DNA from: Flavobacterium flavigenum
GTDB lineage: Bacteria; Bacteroidota; Bacteroidia; Flavobacteriales; Flavobacteriaceae
DNA: 64,000 bases
Assembly: GCF_027111255.2 (NCBI RefSeq)
Contig: NZ_CP114285.2
Location: 744,001-808,000, forward strand
Direction of reading: 5' to 3'
A model generated the notes under the pieces. That model saw only the letters and a list, made by a program, of their open reading frames with translations, had not been told where the DNA came from and ran no database searches. A program made the position numbers and the translations under genes. Shown here in pieces: positions 52,346 to 61,018 of the stretch (position 1 is the stretch's first letter; each line of letters begins with the position of its first letter).

Positions 52346-52383
52346 AATTATTAGATGTTTAAAATCAGATAAAACATAAAACG

Positions 52384-52408
52384 AGCCATTACAAATAATG
52401 TAGTGGCT
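52384..52408 (+). terminator. Terminator of the M1-DPP IV-Xaa-Pro peptidase operon
   Basis: AGCCATTACA pairs with TGTAGTGGCT (one wobble) around a 5-nt loop, followed by eight T. The rest of the gap to 52662 is AT-rich with no gene or clear promoter. Confidence 0.85.
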
Positions 52409-52662
52409 TTTTTTTATTGATTTCCCTATTCAAAAATTTCTATTGCCATTATAAAAAATAAACACTGGTTAACTTTTACTAATTTTCTGATAATTAAGTA
52501 TATATAAAACACCCCAAACTATACCTAAATTGCTAATTAAATGATAGTTGCCTAAATATATTAAAAAACATCTGTTAAACCCACAAAAACGTTTTTCCTA
52601 CAATTTATTTAAAACTTAGTAACTATTCCAATTCTATTAATTAACAATTAAAACTTACAGAG

Positions 52663-55281
52663 ATGAAAGAAAAAAAATTACTTCATTTTTTTTCTTTCCT
52701 ATTATTTAACATCGTTATGTTAGGTATAGGAAAGTTAAATGCACAAACTAATTTAGCTGGACTAAGTTCTACAAAGGTTACTACTTCTCATGTCTCCCCC
52801 TGGGAAAATCTTGAATCGGTCAAGGATGGGTTTACACCGATAAACTCAGAAGACAGAACTAACCCTGTTTACGGAAACTGGGACGGTGATGCAGCTTATA
52901 ATACTTACAATTGGATAGAATATGAATGGCCTTTTGCCCACGAAATAAATTCAATTGCAGTTTACTGGTTTACAGATTATGGAGGAATTGCTCAGCCTAC
53001 AAATGCCTACATTGAATACTGGGATGGAATTAACTGGATTAATGGAGGTGCACTGGGACTTGCCCTTAATCAATTTAATACTACTGCTAATTTAAGCTTC
53101 AAAACACGTAAACTAAGAATTTACATGAAAAGCGATACCGCAACTGGTGTAATAGAATATCAGGCTTTTGGAGTTGAAACTACACAATGTGATGCTACCG
53201 AATTAACACCTGGTGTTGTTATAAATAACGGAAGCCAAAAAAATCAAAATTATGCTGTAATTTCTCCAACTGAGAGCGTGCAGTTTAAACCCTCAATAGC
53301 CAATATTGGAACAAATCCTAAAATGAAATGGACTGGTCCAAACAATTTTCAGTCTACTAATCAAAATATCACTTTGTCCAATCTGCAGGCAGTAAATTCG
53401 GGAACATATACTTTTTTATATGTCAATGAGTGTGGTGCAGAAAGTAGCTTGGATTTCTACTTAACCATAAAAGAGGATAATGACAGCGATTATAGCTCAT
53501 GGCCGGCTTACGATTCGACTCTGCATTATGATTTTGTAAGTGACTATCCTAATTTTCCAAAACCAACAAAAAATTTGGAGGATGATTATCCCGGATATAA
53601 TGGCTGTAATGCGGCCTGGTCCAAAGATTATGGATCATGGACATTTATTGCAGGTCCAAATGCTAATCCTTTAATAACAGAAACTTCCGTATCTGTAGAC
53701 TTAATGCTAAAGCGTCTTGATGGAGATTTTACTTTTCTTAGAGATAATATGGGATGGCCACCGGACAAATTGTACAGAGCAGGATATCGTAGTTCGGTTT
53801 ATTTGTTTGGATCCGGATTATGTACTGACAATGCCTCAAATACTGATTTAGGAGGTTGGCAAAGTGGCGTTGGCACTCCAGATGGACAAAGCTGGCCAAT
53901 GGTATTGTTATCGTATTACCCTGTGGCCAGTTTCGATCCTAATAGTACTTTCCCTGATGCCCAATATCAAACAGGAGCCTGTGTTCACGAAGGAATTCAT
54001 GCCATCTATGCTTCGTTGCCTGGTTGCAGAAATTCGGCCTGGTTTCATGAAGGTTCAAACGTTTGGCTGCAAACTGTCTTAGATATCAAAAAAACAGGAA
54101 GCACCGATTATAGTAATGTGGACTTAGGATGGCTAAGTGCCGGTTCTGTTATTGCTCCTTTTATTCCAATAGAATGTTATAGCGGATGGCTTTCTGATGG
54201 CACTTTTGGCGGTCCTTCTGCTGAAGGGGTAGATTCCGGAGTACAAAATGAAAATGGTATTACTTTAAGAAAAACCAGAGATGTTATCGGAGGTGTTCAA
54301 TATAGTTCTGTATTTCCAACCTTTTTAGGTGAAATTGTTGGAGAAAAAAGTTTACCATGGGTTTGGAACTATTGTGAAGGCCGCGTATTAGAAGGAATTG
54401 CTAACGGTAATGGAACTGTTAGTGGTATTGGAGACACTAAAATGCGTAAAATGGTTCAGGAATACAGAGCAAGATTGGCCTTAGCTGATTTTGGAAAATT
54501 CGAAAAACCAATCTTAAGTTTATATCGTAATAATATGGGAATGGATGTTGGTCCTGAACAGCCTGCATTAATCAATGTCGCGAGATGGAAAGCAACACCT
54601 TATGCGGCTACTACTGCAGATCAGGATGGTTATTTAATTCCTGATGTAAAAACGTTACCGGGCTGGTCCGGAGCGAATTTTGTTCCTATTCATGTTCAAG
54701 GAAATGAAGCTACCGTATTTTTTGAACCATTAGGAAAAAATATGTCTATACAATTGTGCTACCGAACTAAGGATGGCAAAACATTTTACTCACAACCAGT
54801 ATATGCGGGTGATTGCACTATATCTTTTGATCAGGGTGTACCTGCCAACGGTGTAATCTTTGCTGTGATTTGTAATTCAGACTATATTTTTAATGGAGAA
54901 TCAACCCGTACCGCAAAATTTAATTACAAACTTAAACTTGGAGATGGTGCAGTAAAAACGGCCAGTATAGATAAAAACTGGTGGGATTGGAAAGCTGCTA
55001 TCACTGAAACGCTATCTGTAACAGATCATGGTTTACCTTCTAATTTTGTTATTTATCCAAATCCTGTAGATAATTCAAATTCATTTATGATCAGGTTATC
55101 CAATAATAATTCAACTGTATTTAGCTATAGAATAACAAATATGACTGGACAAGTATTGTTTAAAAAAGAAAATTGTATCAATGAAGACCAATACAATGCA
55201 GAGGCGCTGCCTGGAGGTATTTATTTTGTAACAGTAGAATCGCAAAACTCTAAACAAACAAAAAAGATTGTTGTAAAATAA
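52663..55281 (+). CDS. Large T9SS-secreted protein, putative gluzincin metallopeptidase
   Basis: 872 residues. Signal peptide (about 1-28, KLNAQ); discoidin-like beta domain (about 30-165, VKDGFTPINSEDRTNPVYGNW, WIEYEWPFAHEINSIAVYWF); Ig-like domain (about 185-270); central domain (about 275-740) with CVHEGIHAIYASLPGC (HExxH, about 445) followed 20 residues on by WFHEGSNVWLQ, a plausible third zinc ligand; and a type A T9SS sorting domain (about 795-872, FVIYPNPVDNS, GGIYFVTVESQ, KKIVVK). The middle resembles DUF6055-type proteins but I cannot confirm the family. Secreted or surface-anchored by type IX secretion. It could supply the first extracellular cut for the neighbouring peptide-utilisation genes, or serve the following glycan operon. 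Confidence 0.75.
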   Translation: MKEKKLLHFFSFLLFNIVMLGIGKLNAQTNLAGLSSTKVTTSHVSPWENLESVKDGFTPINSEDRTNPVYGNWDGDAAYNTYNWIEYEWPFAHEINSIAVYWFTDYGGIAQPTNAYIEYWDGINWINGGALGLALNQFNTTANLSFKTRKLRIYMKSDTATGVIEYQAFGVETTQCDATELTPGVVINNGSQKNQNYAVISPTESVQFKPSIANIGTNPKMKWTGPNNFQSTNQNITLSNLQAVNSGTYTFLYVNECGAESSLDFYLTIKEDNDSDYSSWPAYDSTLHYDFVSDYPNFPKPTKNLEDDYPGYNGCNAAWSKDYGSWTFIAGPNANPLITETSVSVDLMLKRLDGDFTFLRDNMGWPPDKLYRAGYRSSVYLFGSGLCTDNASNTDLGGWQSGVGTPDGQSWPMVLLSYYPVASFDPNSTFPDAQYQTGACVHEGIHAIYASLPGCRNSAWFHEGSNVWLQTVLDIKKTGSTDYSNVDLGWLSAGSVIAPFIPIECYSGWLSDGTFGGPSAEGVDSGVQNENGITLRKTRDVIGGVQYSSVFPTFLGEIVGEKSLPWVWNYCEGRVLEGIANGNGTVSGIGDTKMRKMVQEYRARLALADFGKFEKPILSLYRNNMGMDVGPEQPALINVARWKATPYAATTADQDGYLIPDVKTLPGWSGANFVPIHVQGNEATVFFEPLGKNMSIQLCYRTKDGKTFYSQPVYAGDCTISFDQGVPANGVIFAVICNSDYIFNGESTRTAKFNYKLKLGDGAVKTASIDKNWWDWKAAITETLSVTDHGLPSNFVIYPNPVDNSNSFMIRLSNNNSTVFSYRITNMTGQVLFKKENCINEDQYNAEALPGGIYFVTVESQNSKQTKKIVVK

Positions 55282-55312
55282 AAAACCAAGAAGTTCTCTT
55301 TTTGGTAAATCT

Positions 55313-55342
55313 AACTACACCTTCTTAATTGGAGGTGTAGTT
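55313..55342. terminator. Terminator after the T9SS protein gene
   Basis: Perfect 10-bp stem AACTACACCT/AGGTGTAGTT with a 10-nt loop and a T-rich tail. The rest of the gap to 55534 has no gene. Confidence 0.8.
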
Positions 55343-55534
55343 GTTTATTTTTAAATATAAAAAAACTAAAATTCTTAATATTGTACACTACCAAAACAGA
55401 TAAAGAAAACTTAATTTCATTCTTTCTTAAAGGACTAATTTAATCCTATGGTTGTAAAATAAAAAATAACTTTTAAGCATATTCGTCTGCTTATTTCAAA
55501 CAATATCTTTTGTAGTTTAATACATAGACTATCA

Positions 55535-55777
55535 TATATATTTTTTTACCATAATATTATCGCCGTATTCTTTATGCTAAAACATCGCAATATTGTCTGT
55601 TTCCATCATACGGCTATAACTGTAGTCACTCTCTTTCGAATCATAATTATTATGCTCCGGAACCAACCAGACTTTTGCAGGAATGTATAACTTCTTTGCC
55701 TCGACTTTATCTTGTGCATGACTAATACCAATTGCAGATAAAAAAACAAGCACAATACCCATTATCTTTTGCTTCAT
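55535..55777 (-). pseudogene. DUF6055-type protein, N-terminal fragment with a TGG-to-TAG stop
   Basis: Starts at ATG 55777, 7 bases after the GH97 stop: signal peptide MKQKIMGIVLVFLSAIGISHAQ, then KVWLVPEHNNYDSKES and YSYSRMMETDNIAMF. There TAG (55577-55579) replaces the Trp expected before HKEYGDN, and translation resumes as HKEYGDNIMV for a few codons before more stops. N-terminal SYSRM..TDN...FW.KEYG is the DUF6055 opening. So the gene has both a nonsense change and a large 3' deletion. Confidence 0.65.
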
Positions 55778-55784
55778 CTCAGTA

Positions 55785-57743
55785 TTACTTTTTAGTTATA
55801 ATGGCAGACCAGCCTCCGCCTGAAGCCATTCTTGCAGTGATTTTAGAACTTTTAGTAACTTCTATTACTTCTTTTTTATAATCTTCCGCATACTTGTCCA
55901 CATTGATACCATCTGCAAAAACTTCCATAGAGAAATTTCCGTCACCGAGGAAAGAAAGATCAACAGGCAATTCTCTTGCATCTGCATCGGTCATACCGCC
56001 AACATACCATTTATCGACTTTCTTTCTGGCCACTACAATATAGTTTCCAACGGAACCCTGAAGTACTTTTGTTTCGTCCCAGACTGTTGGTATTTGAGTA
56101 ATAAAATCTACCGTTTCCTGTTCTTTATAATAAATAGAAGGCGATTCGCACATCATTTGCAATGGCGCTTCATAGACCACATACATCGCCACTTGATGCG
56201 CACGTGTACCCATACTCATTGGACGTGAATGGCTAATAGAAAAATTCTTATGCTGCTTGTTTATCATAGCGCCCGGTGTAAAATCCATTGGTCCTGCTGC
56301 CATACGAATAAACGGGATAGTTACGGTATGCTCAGGAGTAATGTCTTCACTCCATTTATTGTTTTCATTTCCTAATACACCTTCGTAATTCATAACATTA
56401 GGATACATGCGTTCTAAACCAGAAGGTTTAAATGCGCCATGAAAATCAACTAACAGTTCTAATTTGGCACATTCTCTGGCGATTTGTTCGTACGAATTGA
56501 CCATATATTGATCATTACGCTGCATGTAGTCAATTTTAATTCCTTTAGCTCCCCAGTTTTTATAAGTTTGAAGAATCGGCAGTAAATTAGCATCCAAAGG
56601 CTTCCAAAGTACCCAAAGAATTATTCCAACACCTTTTTCTTTACCATATCGAATCAATTCTTTCACATCCATGTCCGGATTAAAATCAAGTATTTGAGTA
56701 GTCGATTTTGTCCATCCTTCGTCAAGTATTACATATTCAATTTTATTCTTAGCGGCAAAATCAATAAAATATTTGTATGTTGCTGTGTTTAGTCCTGCTT
56801 TAAAATCAACACCAAAAATATTATTATCATTATACCAGTCCCATGCTACTTTTCCCGGTTTTATCCAATCGGTATTTTTAAGAACATTTGATTTTGCCAG
56901 TTGATATGTTAAATTACTTTCTACAAAAGTGCGGTCATCATCACTAATAATAAATACACGCCATGGATACGCCCTGTTTCCGGAAGTTTTTGCTATATAA
57001 TCAGCTTCTTTTGTAATGGTTTGTACACGATCTGATCGTCCACCTTTATCAACTGCTTCTAAAACGTATTTTGGAAACATAGCATCCAAAGTTGTATTTC
57101 CGTTTCCTTTTAAAAACAAGCCCGGATAATCGTGTAATGCGGTTTCTGTAAATAAAACCTTTGCCTTATCAGTTGTAAACAAAACTGGTAAACTGCAAAA
57201 ATCTTTAGAGGTAATATCACTCAGGGATTTATCTAAATACAAACGCTCGTTATGGGAATACATTGATTCTTCCTGCGGAAATAAAGAACGGGATCCTTTT
57301 GGGAATGTAAAGGAAACATGCTCTGAAACAACATTACGTGCTGCTTTCGCTTCATCGATAAACTGATACGCTACACCATCGTTATACGCACGAAAATTCA
57401 GTTTGTAATTTCCCTGATACGTGATGGAAAGTTCTGTGTACTCATCTTTTATATCTGAATCTTTATGAGAAACTACAGCATATATTGTTTGCGATACACT
57501 CCTGATTGTATGCTTTTTGACCTTCTGATTAGCGCCAAAATCCGTATTAGAAGAAAAATCCATCCCAGCCTGCGCTTTCTCTATAATTAAATTTCCATTT
57601 AATGACGCAGACCATGAAATTTCCTTTGAGTTCGTAACTTTTATTTCAATACCCCCATCAGGAGATTTAACCTCAAAATTTTGTGCTGCCATCTGGTATA
57701 AGCTAAAAGTAAAATAGCAAATCGTTAGTATTAAATTCTTCAT
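55785..57743 (-). CDS. GH97 glycoside hydrolase
   Basis: 652 residues, signal peptide about 1-20 (YQMAAQ). N-terminal beta-super-sandwich (EVKSPDGGIEIKV, AYNDGVAYQF) and a (beta/alpha)8 barrel with WDWYNDNNIFGVDF, YVILDEGWTKS and GIKIDYMQRNDQ. In GH97 the Asp in that last motif marks the retaining branch (alpha-galactosidase or beta-L-arabinopyranosidase activities), whereas inverting SusB-type alpha-glucosidases use Glu bases elsewhere; this points to the retaining group (knowledge plus sequence). GH43 and GH127 neighbours favour an arabinose-containing substrate. Periplasmic. Starts 17 bases after the GH43 stop. Confidence 0.9.
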   Translation of the reverse strand: MKNLILTICYFTFSLYQMAAQNFEVKSPDGGIEIKVTNSKEISWSASLNGNLIIEKAQAGMDFSSNTDFGANQKVKKHTIRSVSQTIYAVVSHKDSDIKDEYTELSITYQGNYKLNFRAYNDGVAYQFIDEAKAARNVVSEHVSFTFPKGSRSLFPQEESMYSHNERLYLDKSLSDITSKDFCSLPVLFTTDKAKVLFTETALHDYPGLFLKGNGNTTLDAMFPKYVLEAVDKGGRSDRVQTITKEADYIAKTSGNRAYPWRVFIISDDDRTFVESNLTYQLAKSNVLKNTDWIKPGKVAWDWYNDNNIFGVDFKAGLNTATYKYFIDFAAKNKIEYVILDEGWTKSTTQILDFNPDMDVKELIRYGKEKGVGIILWVLWKPLDANLLPILQTYKNWGAKGIKIDYMQRNDQYMVNSYEQIARECAKLELLVDFHGAFKPSGLERMYPNVMNYEGVLGNENNKWSEDITPEHTVTIPFIRMAAGPMDFTPGAMINKQHKNFSISHSRPMSMGTRAHQVAMYVVYEAPLQMMCESPSIYYKEQETVDFITQIPTVWDETKVLQGSVGNYIVVARKKVDKWYVGGMTDADARELPVDLSFLGDGNFSMEVFADGINVDKYAEDYKKEVIEVTKSSKITARMASGGGWSAIITKK

Positions 57744-57760
57744 TATTAGATGGTTTTTTA

Positions 57761-59902
57761 TTATTTAATTTTAGTTTCTTTGAAGTGTTTTGCTATTTCT
57801 TCTTTAGTTAAGGCATAATCATACATCTGTAAGGAAGCCATATAACCCGAGTAATTTTCTCCAATATCCGATGCGCCAATGATGATTTTGGCTTTATCAA
57901 TTGCAGAGGACAACATCATATTTTGAGAATTATCCAATACACTATCCACATACATTTTCTCTACAACACCATCAAAAGTCAAAACGATATGATGCCATTT
58001 ATTTGCTTCAGGAAGTTTGTTGTATCTCATATCAAAATGACCGTCCAAATGTGGCGCAGCACCATAATGACTGCTATTGTAAGCCAAAGCATTGTAAGAA
58101 TTAGCCAGATTATAGGCTGTTCTGTCACACCACGATGCTAAAATTTCACCTTCTTTGGCTATTTCCGGATTTTTTACCCACGTGGCAATGCTGTAAGAAC
58201 CATTCCAAGCCAGCATTTTTGGAACTGCTTTGTCTAATACCAAAGAGCCATTAGTAAATTTAAATGCCTTAACCCCTTCATTATCTTTTTCTATTTTGAC
58301 TTCACCATTTTTTGCAAAAGTTCCTCCGATAGTGCCTTTGTTTGATAACTTAGTAAAAGAGCTACCCTCTTTTTGATTATTTACATTAAGGTCAATCAAC
58401 ATTTTATGAGTACTTACAACAGCAGCCTGCTTATTCGATTTTTTATTTTCTAATGGTAACGGAATCTCAAATAAAGAACTATATACTTTTATATTCCAAA
58501 CAGCAGCATACAGCCCTGCCTTTTCAGTTCCCAAGACGGTTAATTTTAAGTAACGTGCCGATATATCATTATCGTCAATCATGGGACTGCCGGAAGTCTG
58601 ATTTTTAGATTTATCAGCATACATGTTCCATTTTTTACCATCACTTGAATATTGTAAAGTGTATTGGTAATAATAACTGGCAAACTCAAATTGGGTCATA
58701 ACCCTTTTTATTTCTTTTACCGCTCCTAAATCTATTATTAAATCTTGTGGTAAAGAATTGTTGGCTACTTTCCACATGGTGGCATTATTATCGTCTGTGG
58801 CAAAAGCCGGCTTATATTGATAATCATATTCCGAAGATTGTAAATGATAATAAGACGACGCAGTTGCAGCAGCATTTAAAGCTATATTTTCTGGCGTTGT
58901 GGTCTTTACAATGTTTTCAATACCTTTAGAAGTAGGAACCACCTTTTTTATGACAGAATCATTTTCAAAAACCATTTTATCTATACATACTTGTCTTGCA
59001 AGACCTCCACGAGTCATAGGATAATCATGTTTGTGGTACACTATGTAATACTCATTTCCATCTTCTAAAACCGAATGATGGCCCGGGCCATGTGTGGTTT
59101 TATCCTCAGTAGTACTCAAAATTGGATTATTCTGACCTTCTGTAAATGGTCCGTAAGGAGTATCACCATAAGAATAACGAACATTATAGGTTTCATCATG
59201 GCAGGAATCACCAGAGTACATCAGTATGTATTTGCTGCCTTTTTTCATCATATAGGCTGCTTCAAAAGGCTTAGGTGTCTGACTCAAAGGAATGTTTTTT
59301 GAATTTACCATATCCTTCATTGTAGCGGTATTGAGTTCACCTACAGCATAACCACCGTTGTAATGTACCCAGGTTCCCCAATAGCCATAAACTTTACCAT
59401 CGGTATCTTTAAAAAACTGTGCGTCAAGTGATGGAAACCCTTCTCTTGGGTATCCATTCGAAATAACAGGAACGTCATTTTCGCTTAATTTTTTCCAGGG
59501 ACCAACAGGTGTGTCAGATACATATCCATAAATATTACAGCCCATTTCGCAGTTGCCAAAATACAGATAGTATTTACCATCATTTCCAAGAATTATATCC
59601 GGCGCCCAAAAATTCGTAATCGGTTTTGCTGTAAAAGATGGTATTTCCATAGTATGGTTATACCAGTTTTTTAAATCTTTGCTATACCAGACTGTTGGAG
59701 CTCCTGAAGCCAGCATCTCATTATCTGTAGTAGCATAAATATAATAAATGTCTCCAAATTTTTTAATAGTAGGATCTGCAAAATAACCTGGTAAAATTGG
59801 ATTTCCAGCATTAGACATGTTAACATTCACTTTGTCCTGTGCATAACTACTAATTGCAAAGAATAGCAAAAAGTGAATAACAAATATGTTTCTTCTTTTC
59901 AT
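57761..59902 (-). CDS. GH43-type glycosidase with F5/8-like and LamG-like domains
   Basis: 713 residues from ATG 59902 (MKRRNIFVIHFLLFFAISSYAQ, a signal peptide); a longer frame overlaps the upstream gene and is rejected. Five-bladed propeller of GH43 (about 28-330): GNPILPGYFADPTIKKFGDIYYIYATTD with the base Asp, a second FWAPDIILGNDGKYYLYF with the pKa Asp, and FEAAYMMKKGSKYILMYSG with the acid Glu. Then a discoidin-like domain (about 350-480, AVKEIKRVMTQFEF) and a LamG/concanavalin-type domain (about 530-710). Likely alpha-L-arabinofuranosidase or beta-xylosidase; exported. Confidence 0.9.
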   Translation of the reverse strand: MKRRNIFVIHFLLFFAISSYAQDKVNVNMSNAGNPILPGYFADPTIKKFGDIYYIYATTDNEMLASGAPTVWYSKDLKNWYNHTMEIPSFTAKPITNFWAPDIILGNDGKYYLYFGNCEMGCNIYGYVSDTPVGPWKKLSENDVPVISNGYPREGFPSLDAQFFKDTDGKVYGYWGTWVHYNGGYAVGELNTATMKDMVNSKNIPLSQTPKPFEAAYMMKKGSKYILMYSGDSCHDETYNVRYSYGDTPYGPFTEGQNNPILSTTEDKTTHGPGHHSVLEDGNEYYIVYHKHDYPMTRGGLARQVCIDKMVFENDSVIKKVVPTSKGIENIVKTTTPENIALNAAATASSYYHLQSSEYDYQYKPAFATDDNNATMWKVANNSLPQDLIIDLGAVKEIKRVMTQFEFASYYYQYTLQYSSDGKKWNMYADKSKNQTSGSPMIDDNDISARYLKLTVLGTEKAGLYAAVWNIKVYSSLFEIPLPLENKKSNKQAAVVSTHKMLIDLNVNNQKEGSSFTKLSNKGTIGGTFAKNGEVKIEKDNEGVKAFKFTNGSLVLDKAVPKMLAWNGSYSIATWVKNPEIAKEGEILASWCDRTAYNLANSYNALAYNSSHYGAAPHLDGHFDMRYNKLPEANKWHHIVLTFDGVVEKMYVDSVLDNSQNMMLSSAIDKAKIIIGASDIGENYSGYMASLQMYDYALTKEEIAKHFKETKIK

Positions 59903-59951
59903 TTTGTATTTTGGAGTTCTTTTGTTATTTAAAATTATGTTCTTCACAACT

Positions 59952-60929
59952 CTAAAAAGTGTCGCCTTTTTTATTTTGGAATAACTTATAAAAATAGGAA
60001 GCGGCAACTAAATCTTCTAACGCATGACCCACCGACTTAAATAGTGTAATTTCAGAATCTGAAGTTCTTCCTGATTTAGTAGTACTGCACAACTCAAATA
60101 AATCTGCTTTTATAGTCTCTTTAGAAAGGATACCAGATGTTAAGGGTATTAAAATATCGCCACTTTCTTTTAAGCCTCCCTGATAAGTATCTACAAAAAC
60201 ACTTGATTTGATTATAGCCTGATCATCAGCTTCACGGGTATCTTTTTTATAAGCCCCTACTAAATCTACATGCTGCCCTTTTTTTAAGAATTCTCCAAAA
60301 ACCAAAGGCGTAGTAGATAAAGTAGCCGCACAAATAATATCAACTTCTGCGATTTTGTCCTCAATTTTTTCTATAGCAATACAAGTGAATGATTCTGCTT
60401 TTAAAGCATCACATATTCTTTGGGCTTTCTCGAAACTTCGTCCCCAGACATAAACAGTTGTAATGGGTCTTACGCTGCAATGTGCTTTAATTAAGTTAAT
60501 TGACAATGCACCAGTACCTAGAATAAGGAGCGATGAAGAATCTTTTCTGGAGAGATAACTGCTCGCTAATGCCGATGCTGCAGCGGTTCTTTTGGCGGTT
60601 AACGATTTTGCATCTAAAATAGCTTTAATATACCCTTTGTGTGCATCCAGATATAAATACATCCCCTGAATAGCTGGCAAATTGTATTTTCCATTATTGG
60701 GACTTACCGTAACTATTTTTACCCCCAATTCTTTGCCCGGATTAAAAGCAGGCATCAATAGTAATGTCGAATCTTTATCTTCGTCAGGATTCTGAAAATC
60801 ATGATGATGACGCATGGGCACTTCAATAGCCGAAGTTGAAAATCCATCTTTAAGAGCTTCTACTAAATCATTGAAATGGCAATAGTTTTCAATGAAATCA
60901 TCCGTTATGTAAGGAACATTAGTATTCAT
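59952..60929 (-). CDS. Ornithine cyclodeaminase/mu-crystallin family protein
   Basis: 325 residues. NAD(P)-binding fold with LLILGTGALSINLIKAH (GxGxxx, about 140), VYVWGRSFEKAQRICDAL and KGQHVDLVGAYKKDTREAD; N-terminal MPAFNPGKELGVKIVTV with the Lys. The family includes ornithine cyclodeaminase, alanine dehydrogenase and delta-1-pyrroline-2-carboxylate reductase, the last used for trans-3-hydroxyproline and proline-racemic catabolism. It sits inside the glycan operon between DUF5695 and GH43, which is not its usual company; the hydroxyproline genes 15-25 kb away make the reductase role attractive but unproven. Confidence 0.75.
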   Translation of the reverse strand: MNTNVPYITDDFIENYCHFNDLVEALKDGFSTSAIEVPMRHHHDFQNPDEDKDSTLLLMPAFNPGKELGVKIVTVSPNNGKYNLPAIQGMYLYLDAHKGYIKAILDAKSLTAKRTAAASALASSYLSRKDSSSLLILGTGALSINLIKAHCSVRPITTVYVWGRSFEKAQRICDALKAESFTCIAIEKIEDKIAEVDIICAATLSTTPLVFGEFLKKGQHVDLVGAYKKDTREADDQAIIKSSVFVDTYQGGLKESGDILIPLTSGILSKETIKADLFELCSTTKSGRTSDSEITLFKSVGHALEDLVAASYFYKLFQNKKGDTF

Positions 60930-61018
60930 GTATGATTTTTTTTTAAATAACTAATTCAGAATCAAACCATTTTATTTACTCTTAAAGACAGATTTCTGAA
61001 AAAAAAATGAACTGACAA

